DNA of 7,672 nucleotides, taken from NCBI GenBank assembly GCA_009776905.1, contig WRMX01000052.1, forward strand, positions 1 to 7,672, written 5' to 3'. Below the pieces are notes generated by a model that ran no database searches, was not told the DNA's origin, and worked only from the letters and a program-made list of their open reading frames with translations. The DNA is from Oscillospiraceae bacterium. Lineage in GTDB: Bacteria > Bacillota > Clostridia > Oscillospirales > Oscillospiraceae. The position numbers and the translations under genes are program-made. How positions within the stretch are numbered: position 1 is the first letter of the stretch; every line of letters starts with the position of its first letter. Shown in pieces: positions 1 through 5,662 of the stretch.

Positions 1-35
1 ACGCAGCTACGCTGCGCACCGCGCTTCGCGCGGCG
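1..35. repeat. Two tandem GC-rich mini-hairpins with triplet loops
   Basis: CGCAGC (2-7), loop TAC, GCTGCG (11-16); then CCGCGC (19-24), loop TTC, GCGCGG (28-33). Both are perfect 6-bp stems with a core of the form GCTNCGC. No T-run follows on either strand, so they do not look like ordinary intrinsic terminators. A similar hairpin occurs at 5554-5568. Confidence 0.7.
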
Positions 36-99
36 TTAGTGCCTTAGCGATTGATATTAACTTGTTTTTTGTTAGCGTTACGAATCGCTAAGGCACTAA
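36..99. repeat. Perfect 17-bp inverted repeat with 30-nt spacer
   Basis: TTAGTGCCTTAGCGATT (36-52) is exactly complementary to AATCGCTAAGGCACTAA (83-99). The spacer contains a run of six T and a second TTAGCG (72-77) that could also pair with CGCTAA (86-91), giving a competing shorter hairpin. The element ends 9 bp before the -35 box of the kinase 1 promoter. Its 12-base core CGCTAAGGCACT recurs at 3022-3033. It could be a dispersed repeat, an operator-like site, or a terminator for a gene to the left; the absence of a T-run after the stem argues against the last. Confidence 0.8.
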
Positions 100-108
100 A
101 ATTATTGC

Positions 109-137
109 TTGAAATGTAGAAAACTCTATGGTATTAT
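109..137 (+). promoter_or_regulatory. Sigma-70/sigma-A type promoter for kinase 1
   Basis: TTGAAA (109-114), a 17-bp spacer, and TATTAT (132-137) each match consensus at five of six positions. TG at 129-130 forms an extended -10, and the AT-rich stretch at 98-106 could act as an UP element. Transcription would begin near 144, giving a leader of about 88 nt before ATG 232. Confidence 0.65.
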
Positions 138-143
138 AGTCGC

Positions 144-231
144 TACACGGCACAAAACGATGAATTTTCACCTTTCATCATTAGTGACTACAATGCGCGC
201 AAACGACCGACAACGCGCAAAACGGTAATAG
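144..231 (+). other. 5' leader of kinase 1 with possible hairpins and no clear Shine-Dalgarno
   Basis: Two weak inverted repeats are visible: GATGAA (159-164) with TTCATC (174-179), and TGCGCG (194-199) with CGCGCA (214-219). The bases before ATG 232 (aaacggtaatag) contain no GGAGG-like site. The c-di-GMP-I riboswitch core was looked for and not recognised. The leader may set a low translation rate, but no known RNA class is claimed. Confidence 0.35.
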
Positions 232-2985
232 ATGAAAAAGCTCAACCAATTCATAAACAACCACTTCACCACAGGCGAAATCTCGTTTGAATCGAGGACG
301 CTTAACTTTGTCACGGTTTTCGGCGCAATAGCATCGATAATCGCCCTCATATCACGCATAATAGCCGGCATGCCCTTCATCTCCATCATCCCGCTAATCC
401 TAATGACGGCCGCAATCATCGGCGTCTTTATCATGTCCATACAAAGAGCAAAGCACGCGAAAATCCTCACAACAATCATCGTATGCGGAGTCAGCTTTGT
501 ATTCTGGCCCATACTATTCGCGACAGCAGGATCCGCAAACTCCGGCATGGCCGTCTACTTTGCGCTCGCCATCATACTCTGCTTCACTCTTATGACGGGC
601 AAAATGCGGATACTCGCGCTGATACTGACATCCGCAATCATAGTATTCTGCTATGTTTCCAACATATACCACGGCTGGAACATATTGCCATCATGGCCGC
701 AGATTGAACTCAGCAGTCATCAACGCTTCATTGACATTATGCAGTCAATATTCATAGTCGGATTCCTCGTGAGCATTATCATCATGTTCCAGACCCACCT
801 ATATCACAACGAGAACAGAAAAGTTGAAAAAGCAAATTCAGACATCAAGCAAAACGAGGAACTCCTTACGCTCATCAATAACGCAGCGGTCGTGCTCCTG
901 ACAGCCGAAGCAGACAAGTTTGAAGAAGCCCTTGTGGACAGCATGAGAAACCTTGCCGAATGCCTCGACATAGACTGCATCTACATATGGCGGGTCGTAG
1001 ATCGGGACGGCATCTCAGTTTATCAAAAGCTATTTCAATGGCTTGTGCCCGACAGCGCTCCATCGACGGTCTACGAGGCAATCACAGGCTCGGACATCCT
1101 GGAGCGCTTCACAGAATGGGATGAGAAGCTGCTCGGCCCTAAAGGCTACCTATCCGAACCTGCGAGCAGCTTTACGGGATTTCTCGGGAATGCCCTGACC
1201 GCCGCAGGGATAAGGCATATTATGGCGTTCCCCGTTTCACTGCGCGGAGTGCTGTGGGGTTTCGTTTCGTTTGAAAACAGGCACAGCGAGGTGTTTTGCA
1301 CCGAGCAAGAAGCAGCAATACTGCAATCCGGCAGCCTATTGCTTGCAAACGCCGTTGAACGCCACGAAAGCACGCAGCAACTCAATGAGAAGCTTGTCCA
1401 GCTGCAGCTTATGGACAAAGAGCGCGCGGACGCGCTGGAAAAGGCATTGCAGGCCAGCCGCGCAAAAGGCGACTTTTTGTCGAATATGTCCCACGAAATC
1501 CGCACTCCGATGAATGCTATCATCGGTATGACGGCCATCGGCATGGCAGCAACCGACATCGACCGCATGCAATATGCATTTCTAAAAATTGAAGATGCGT
1601 CAAAGCACTTGCTTGGCGTCATCAACGACATCCTGGATATATCAAAAATCGAGGCAAACAAACTGGAACTGTCCCCGATCAGCTTCGATTTTGAAAAAAT
1701 GCTGCAAAATGTCGTCAACATAATTAATTTTCGCGTCGATGAAAAGAAGCAGCGTTTCTTTGTCAATATCAGCAGCGACATCCCTCGCGTGTTCATAGGC
1801 GACGACCAGCGGCTAGCCCAGGCAATTACAAACCTCCTGTCCAACGCGGTCAAGTTCACGCCCGAGGGCGGAACCATCACGCTTGACACAAAGCTCATGT
1901 CAGATGAGGACGGCCAATGTCGTCTGATGGTCAGCGTTGAGGACACTGGCATTGGCATCTCGCCCGACCAAAAGTCCCGCCTTTTCAACTCATTTGAACA
2001 GGCGGAAGCAGGCACTACTCGCCAATACGGAGGCACCGGCCTCGGTCTTGCGATCACTAAACGCATTGTCGAACTGATGAATGGCGATATATGGGTGGAA
2101 TCTGAACCTGACAAAGGCTCCAAATTCATCTTTACAGTCATGCTGACGTGCGACTACAGCGAGAAAGGCAGCCTCCTTGCGGAAGGCGTCAATTGGAGCA
2201 ATATCCGCATCTTCGCGGTAGATGACGAGCCGGAAGTGCGTGAGTTTTTCCAGCGGATGGCCGACAGCCTCGGCATATCATGCATAGTTGCCGCAAGCGG
2301 AGAGGAAGCAGCGCAACTGCTCGCGGAAGACGATGGCTTCGATATATATTTTCTCGATTGGATATTGCCGGGAATCAGCGGGATCGAGCTTGCAAAGCTA
2401 ATACAATCGAAACCTGTACGCAAATCAATCGTCGTTATTTTTTCCTCGGCCGACTGGAGCATCATCGAGGACGCCGCGCGCAACGCGGGCGTTGAAAAAT
2501 TCCTGCCAAAGCCGCTGTTCCCCTCTATGATCGTCGATCTCATCAATGAATGCATAGGCAGCGAAGTTGTCACCGAGCAATTCAAGCGCGACGACGAGCC
2601 TGAGGACTATTCCGGACGTGTGATATTGCTCGCCGAAGACGTGGAAATAAACAGAGAAATCGTCCAGGCGATGCTCGAGCCGATGCACCTCACGATGGAT
2701 TTTGCGGAAAACGGCGCGGAAGCCGTGGATGCGTTTGTCGCTTCCCCGGGCAGGTATGACATGATATTCATGGATGTGCAGATGCCCATACTTGATGGTT
2801 ATGAAGCGACCAGGCGCATACGTGCGCTCAAGATAGATGAAGCGAAATCCGTTCCTATCATTGCAATGACTGCTAATGTTTTCCGTGACGATGTCGAAAG
2901 ATGCCTGGACGCCGGCATGGATGGCCATCTCGGAAAACCTCTCGATATGGATGAGGTCAGGAAAGCTCTGAAGCAATACCTTTGA
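232..2985 (+). CDS. Hybrid sensor histidine kinase: 6 TM, GAF-like, HisKA, HATPase, REC, REC
   Basis: A 917-residue inner-membrane hybrid kinase (ATP:protein-histidine phosphotransferase). Six hydrophobic segments lie near residues 24-43, 48-68, 76-97, 104-121, 126-146 and 169-187. Basic loops (QRAKHAK, TGKMR) fit the positive-inside rule. A GAF-like fold (about 225-375) and a coiled coil (about 376-412) follow. HisKA has SHEIRTP with phospho-acceptor H421. HATPase has N-box N538, DTGIGI with D571, and GGTGLGL at 600-606. REC1 (about 658-775) has D664/D665, phospho-acceptor D709 and K760. REC2 (about 796-915) has E802/D803, D848 and K902. All catalytic residues are present, so both receivers should work. 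No HPt domain is present. The stimulus is unknown; the GAF ligand cannot be read from sequence. ATG 232 is the only reasonable start, because the next Met falls within the membrane region. There is no clear Shine-Dalgarno sequence. The REC-GGDEF gene downstream is a plausible output partner (inference). Confidence 0.95.
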   Translation: MKKLNQFINNHFTTGEISFESRTLNFVTVFGAIASIIALISRIIAGMPFISIIPLILMTAAIIGVFIMSIQRAKHAKILTTIIVCGVSFVFWPILFATAGSANSGMAVYFALAIILCFTLMTGKMRILALILTSAIIVFCYVSNIYHGWNILPSWPQIELSSHQRFIDIMQSIFIVGFLVSIIIMFQTHLYHNENRKVEKANSDIKQNEELLTLINNAAVVLLTAEADKFEEALVDSMRNLAECLDIDCIYIWRVVDRDGISVYQKLFQWLVPDSAPSTVYEAITGSDILERFTEWDEKLLGPKGYLSEPASSFTGFLGNALTAAGIRHIMAFPVSLRGVLWGFVSFENRHSEVFCTEQEAAILQSGSLLLANAVERHESTQQLNEKLVQLQLMDKERADALEKALQASRAKGDFLSNMSHEIRTPMNAIIGMTAIGMAATDIDRMQYAFLKIEDASKHLLGVINDILDISKIEANKLELSPISFDFEKMLQNVVNIINFRVDEKKQRFFVNISSDIPRVFIGDDQRLAQAITNLLSNAVKFTPEGGTITLDTKLMSDEDGQCRLMVSVEDTGIGISPDQKSRLFNSFEQAEAGTTRQYGGTGLGLAITKRIVELMNGDIWVESEPDKGSKFIFTVMLTCDYSEKGSLLAEGVNWSNIRIFAVDDEPEVREFFQRMADSLGISCIVAASGEEAAQLLAEDDGFDIYFLDWILPGISGIELAKLIQSKPVRKSIVVIFSSADWSIIEDAARNAGVEKFLPKPLFPSMIVDLINECIGSEVVTEQFKRDDEPEDYSGRVILLAEDVEINREIVQAMLEPMHLTMDFAENGAEAVDAFVASPGRYDMIFMDVQMPILDGYEATRRIRALKIDEAKSVPIIAMTANVFRDDVERCLDAGMDGHLGKPLDMDEVRKALKQYL

Positions 2986-2986
2986 T

Positions 2987-3056
2987 GTGAAGCTCGCGCC
3001 CCATAGCCCATCGGGACAGCCCGCTAAGGCACTGTAACGTGAGGCTCGCGCCCCAT
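2987..3056. repeat. 18-bp near-identical direct repeat (two copies, 52-bp period)
   Basis: GTGAAGCTCGCGCCCCAT (2987-3004) and GTGAGGCTCGCGCCCCAT (3039-3056) differ at one base. The first copy starts 2 bp after the kinase 1 stop codon. Between the copies lie a small hairpin, CGGG-ACAG-CCCG (3012-3023), and the 12-mer CGCTAAGGCACT (3022-3033), also found in the inverted repeat at 36-99. Confidence 0.75.
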
Positions 3057-3070
3057 TGAGGGTACTATCC

Positions 3071-3082
3071 GGGCTTCCGCCC
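3071..3082 (+). other. Small GC hairpin upstream of the REC-GGDEF gene
   Basis: GGGC (3071-3074), loop TTCC, GCCC (3079-3082). It has no T-run and sits just before the AAAGG ribosome binding site. It could influence mRNA stability or translation; it is not a convincing terminator. Confidence 0.35.
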
Positions 3083-3089
3083 CCTAATG

Positions 3090-3094
3090 AAAGG
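3090..3094 (+). promoter_or_regulatory. Ribosome binding site deciding the REC-GGDEF start
   Basis: AAAGG is the only purine-rich match to anti-Shine-Dalgarno here. It leaves 2 nt to TTG 3097, which is too close, and 11 nt to TTG 3106, which is workable because AAGG is the 5' part of the full AAGGAGG site. This favours the later start. Confidence 0.45.
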
Positions 3095-3105
3095 CGTTGA
3101 CACTC

Positions 3106-4005
3106 TTGGACGAAAAAAACAGCGTATTAGTCATCGACGACGAAAAATCCAACCTTCTCTATTTAAACCATATATTGAGCCCGGAATACAATATAATGAT
3201 GGCCAACGATGCGAAAAAAGGAATAGAGATGGCGATTGCCCATAATCCGGATCTCATCCTCCTTGATATCCTCATGCCTGAAATGGACGGTTACGAAACG
3301 CTCGCGCTGCTCAAAAAAACTGACGAAACCAGCAATATTCCCGTCATTTTCATCACCGGGCTTGACAGCCGCGAAGACGAAGAGATAGGCCTCGTCTCCG
3401 GCGCCGAGGACTACATAACAAAACCGTTCAGCGCTACGATTGTCAATATCAGAGTTAGAAACCAGATAAAAATTATAAACCAGATGCGCGCAATTCAACG
3501 TTTGAGTACAATAGACCAACTCACCGAAATAGCGAACAAACGCAGCTTCAACAGCCAGTTGAGCATGGAGTGGCGCAGAGCCGCCAGAAATAAGGCCCCT
3601 ATCAGCGTCTTGATGATCGACGTCGATAAGTTCAAAAACTATAATGATAGGCATGGGCATTTGCAAGGCGATATCGCGCTAAAAACGGTGGCGATGGTGT
3701 TGAAAGAAGCGCTTAAGCGTCCTGCTGACTTCGCAGCCCGCTGGGGTGGAGAAGAGTTTGCCATCCTATTGCCATCGACCGATATGGAGGGGGCACTGAC
3801 TATTGCCGAGCAAACACGCGAGAACGTAGAAAAAACAACAATCCCGCGTATTGACGGGAAAACCTCGCGAGTCACGATCAGCATCGGCGTCAATACGCAA
3901 ATCCCTTCACAAAACGATTCCATGGACGATTTCATCTACAACGCGGATATGGCTCTATACACAGCAAAAAACACCGGCAGAAATCGAGTCTGCCGCGCAA
4001 CGTAA
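3106..4005 (+). CDS. Response regulator with diguanylate cyclase output (REC-GGDEF)
   Basis: Soluble regulator of PleD/WspR-like type that should make c-di-GMP from two GTP when phosphorylated. Counting from TTG 3106 (299 aa), REC spans about 5-120 with acidic pair D11/D12, phospho-acceptor D54 (LLDILMP), switch T84 and K106. The GGDEF domain spans about 135-297: DVDKFKNYND with metal ligand D172, signature RWGGEEF (GGEEF 214-218), and an I-site RxxD (RPAD, 205-208) exactly five residues before it. The enzyme therefore looks active and product-inhibited. Two in-frame TTG starts exist, 3097 and 3106, after a stop at 3088. AAAGG at 3090-3094 is only 2 nt from 3097 but 11 nt from 3106, so 3106 is preferred; starting at 3097 adds three residues (302 aa). 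The gene lies 120 bp after kinase 1 and no clear promoter was found between them, so read-through is likely. The partner kinase is inferred from adjacency only. Confidence 0.95.
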   Translation: MDEKNSVLVIDDEKSNLLYLNHILSPEYNIMMANDAKKGIEMAIAHNPDLILLDILMPEMDGYETLALLKKTDETSNIPVIFITGLDSREDEEIGLVSGAEDYITKPFSATIVNIRVRNQIKIINQMRAIQRLSTIDQLTEIANKRSFNSQLSMEWRRAARNKAPISVLMIDVDKFKNYNDRHGHLQGDIALKTVAMVLKEALKRPADFAARWGGEEFAILLPSTDMEGALTIAEQTRENVEKTTIPRIDGKTSRVTISIGVNTQIPSQNDSMDDFIYNADMALYTAKNTGRNRVCRAT

Positions 4006-4034
4006 CGAAGATATGGCCTCGCAGGTCAGGCAGG

Positions 4035-4060
4035 ATACGGATGCTCGTTCAGCGCCGTAT
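4035..4060 (+). terminator. Stem-loop after the REC-GGDEF gene, weak terminator candidate
   Basis: ATACGG (4035-4040) pairs with CCGTAT (4055-4060), with an inner GCT/AGC pairing (4043-4045 with 4051-4053). Only three T follow (4060-4062), so termination would be inefficient. The stem abuts the -35 box of the MCP promoter and could instead be a protein-binding inverted repeat. Confidence 0.35.
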
Positions 4061-4089
4061 TTGACAAGCAAAGCCATTTTATATAAAAT
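4061..4089 (+). promoter_or_regulatory. Near-consensus sigma-70/sigma-A promoter for the MCP gene
   Basis: TTGACA (4061-4066) is a perfect -35. A 17-bp spacer leads to TAAAAT (4084-4089), five of six matches to the -10 consensus. An overlapping TATAAA (4082-4087) would give a 15-bp spacer and is less likely. Transcription should begin near 4096, about 68 nt before the start codon. No motility sigma-factor (FliA/SigD) pattern was recognised. Confidence 0.7.
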
Positions 4090-4098
4090 CATATGATT
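4087..4098. promoter_or_regulatory. 12-bp perfect palindrome over the MCP -10/+1 region, operator candidate
   Basis: AATCATATGATT is its own reverse complement and overlaps the -10 box and probable start point. The half AATCATAT recurs at 4141-4148, just ahead of the ribosome binding site. The position suits a repressor site, but a short AT-rich palindrome can arise by chance. Confidence 0.3.
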
Positions 4099-4151
4099 GT
4101 TCAGGAGAGTGGCAACCAGCCATGCGCTCCGAAATTATTCAATCATATAAT

Positions 4152-4158
4152 GGGAGGG
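4152..4158 (+). promoter_or_regulatory. Strong ribosome binding site fixing the MCP start
   Basis: GGGAGGG ends 5 nt before ATG 4164, ideal spacing for the anti-Shine-Dalgarno. It lies inside the reading frame opened by the upstream ATG 4122, which makes 4164 the better start. Confidence 0.8.
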
Positions 4159-4163
4159 ATACT

Positions 4164-5552
4164 ATGTTAAAAAATCTTCCGATACGTATAAAAATGATTG
4201 CAATATACGTGTGTATGGTGGTCTTCACCATACCGGCCTTGATTATCTTCTGTTCAATAATCGCATGGCTCACTAACAACCTCGGAACAGACAGCGCCAC
4301 CATTGTCAACTCAGCCCGCAAAATCGTCAGCTTCGCGCCATGGGTATGCGCGGTATATGTCATAGTATATGCCGGCGTTGCATATTTTATCGCGCACATC
4401 ATCGTCAAGCAAACAGCAATCCCGATGAAAAAAATGTCCGGGTTGGCAAAACGCCTCTCCGAAGGAGACATCAACGTTACGTTCGACCACAGAGCGGGCG
4501 ATGAAGTGGGGCAGCTTGCGGAAGAGCTGCAGCTCATGGTCGACAGCATGCGCAAGCAAGCTGATGCTCTGATAGTCATCTCGCAAGGCGACTTGACTGC
4601 CAATGTCACTGCCCGCTCCGACAGCGATGCGGTAAACAAAGCTATTAGCCAGATGCTCGACAATAATAACCGCATGATGCTCGAAGTAAGAGCCGCTGCC
4701 CGCCAGGTCGCCAATGGCGCAAAGCAGATGGCGACCGGAGCCCAAAGCCTCGCGCAAGGCTCCACAGAGCAATCTGCTTCCATTGAGGAACTCTCCAGTT
4801 CGATTTCCGAAATTGCGCGCAAAACAAAAGACAATATGGAGAGAGCTGACAAAGCGGCCGAGCTTTCCGACAGCATTAAAGATATGGCTGAAAAGGGCAG
4901 CAGGCAGATGAGCGAAATGATGGCCGCCGTCAACGAGATCAGCAACGCCAGCAGCTCCATCAACAAAGTCATCAAGGTGATAGACGACATCGCTTTCCAG
5001 ACAAATATTCTGGCCCTCAATGCCGCCGTCGAGGCGGCACGCGCCGGCCAGCATGGCAAAGGCTTTGCCGTCGTGGCGGAGGAAGTCCGCAACCTCGCGG
5101 CAAAAAGCGCCGAAGCGGCGAAGGACTCCGGCAGCTTGATCGACAACTCGATTGCTAAGGCGTCGCTTGGTGTCAGGATTGCCGGCGAAACCGCTGAGAG
5201 CCTGGCGGAAATAGTCACCGGCATCAACGAAAGCAACCAGCTAGTCCGCGACATTGCCAGGTCTTCTGATGAGCAGTCGCAGGACATCCAGCAGATCAAC
5301 AGCGGTGTTGACCAGGTTGCGCAGGTAGTCTCCCACAACAGCGCGACCGCAGAAGAAGAAGCCGCTGCTTCCGAAGAGATGAGCGGGCAGTCCACAGTGC
5401 TCGAGCAGCTCATTTCACAGTTCAAGCTCAAAGACAGCGGAACGCGGCAAACGCTCCCACCGGCCGCGGAGACCGAGCGGAAGCGTTTTGACATACCAAG
5501 CAGCAGCGAATATACATATTCCGGCAGCGACGTCGGCTTTGGAAAATACTAA
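4164..5552 (+). CDS. Methyl-accepting chemotaxis protein with minimal external domain
   Basis: A 462-residue transmembrane chemoreceptor that should control CheA through CheW. TM1 is about 12-35, TM2 about 57-81, and the loop between them is only about 20 residues, too short for a dCache, sCache or 4HB ligand domain. HAMP covers about 80-134, and a second HAMP-like unit (ISQGDLTANV) about 135-176. The signalling hairpin tip is the conserved block at 273-321 (IDDIAFQTNILALNAAVEAA through EVRNLAAKSAEAA). A probable methylation segment, TAEEEAAASEEMSGQ, lies at 395-409. The C-terminal tail is a flexible linker ending VGFGKY, with no NWETF-type CheR/CheB tether. GGGAGGG at 4152-4158 sits 5 nt before ATG 4164, which fixes this start. 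An in-frame ATG at 4122 would add 14 polar residues and lacks a well-placed ribosome binding site. The gene has its own promoter at 4061-4089. No cheA, cheW, cheR or cheB gene is in the window. Confidence 0.95.
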   Translation: MLKNLPIRIKMIAIYVCMVVFTIPALIIFCSIIAWLTNNLGTDSATIVNSARKIVSFAPWVCAVYVIVYAGVAYFIAHIIVKQTAIPMKKMSGLAKRLSEGDINVTFDHRAGDEVGQLAEELQLMVDSMRKQADALIVISQGDLTANVTARSDSDAVNKAISQMLDNNNRMMLEVRAAARQVANGAKQMATGAQSLAQGSTEQSASIEELSSSISEIARKTKDNMERADKAAELSDSIKDMAEKGSRQMSEMMAAVNEISNASSSINKVIKVIDDIAFQTNILALNAAVEAARAGQHGKGFAVVAEEVRNLAAKSAEAAKDSGSLIDNSIAKASLGVRIAGETAESLAEIVTGINESNQLVRDIARSSDEQSQDIQQINSGVDQVAQVVSHNSATAEEEAAASEEMSGQSTVLEQLISQFKLKDSGTRQTLPPAAETERKRFDIPSSSEYTYSGSDVGFGKY

Positions 5553-5553
5553 C

Positions 5554-5568
5554 GTGGGCTGCGCCCAC
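5554..5568. repeat. GC-rich mini-hairpin just after the MCP stop codon
   Basis: GTGGGC (5554-5559), loop TGC, GCCCAC (5563-5568). This 6-bp stem with a GCTGCGC core has the same design as the hairpins at 2-16 and 19-33. It starts 2 bp after the stop codon. No T-run follows, so any role as a 3' end is uncertain. Confidence 0.6.
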
Positions 5569-5656
5569 AACCCGGACGCCGCGCACTACGGCTAAATTCC
5601 CTTTATTGCGCAGGTGAATTTGTGGGGACTCCACCCTCACAACCCGGACGCCGCGC
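5566..5656. repeat. Perfect 19-bp direct repeat between convergent genes (72-bp period)
   Basis: CACAACCCGGACGCCGCGC occurs at 5566-5584 and again at 5638-5656. Each copy is preceded by an inverted repeat: GTGGGC/GCCCAC before the first and GTGG/CCAC (5622-5625 with 5631-5634) before the second. The second copy ends 6 bp from the stop codon of kinase 2, so the pair fills almost the whole gap. Confidence 0.85.
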
Positions 5657-5662
5657 GGCATC

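Noticed and set aside
36..99. Inverted repeat as an intrinsic terminator of a gene to the left
   Set aside because: The stem is long, but the loop is 30 nt and no T-run follows the 3' arm on the plus strand. It is better reported as a repeat of unknown role.
36..99. Inverted repeat as an IS or MITE end
   Set aside because: There is no transposase and no flanking target-site duplication could be recognised. The 64-bp total is very short, so a mobile element is not claimed.
144..231. Possible c-di-GMP riboswitch in the kinase 1 leader
   Set aside because: It was considered because the operon includes a diguanylate cyclase. The conserved core sequence and helix arrangement of GEMM-type riboswitches were not found by eye.
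168..548. Antisense frame of 126 codons opposite the kinase 1 start, Met- and Ile-rich
   Set aside because: It arises from the reverse complement of the membrane segments, overlaps the leader and N-terminus of kinase 1, and shows no ribosome binding site or family resemblance.
1146..2141. Antisense open frame of 331 codons opposite the kinase 1 catalytic core
   Set aside because: No recognisable motif. The plus strand encodes HisKA and HATPase with all motifs, and an open frame also lies opposite the same region of kinase 2 (6318-6845), as expected for shadows.
4122..4163. Upstream ATG extending the MCP by 14 residues
   Set aside because: The nearest purine-rich site (AGGAG 4103-4107) is 14 nt away. 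The perfect GGGAGGG before ATG 4164 and the typical MLKNLPIRIK N-terminus favour the shorter protein.
4139..5494. Long antisense open frame of 451 codons opposite the MCP gene
   Set aside because: It is Ser/Ala/Leu-rich without domain motifs and mirrors the repetitive MCP coiled coil. The plus-strand MCP is unmistakable, so this is a codon-usage shadow.
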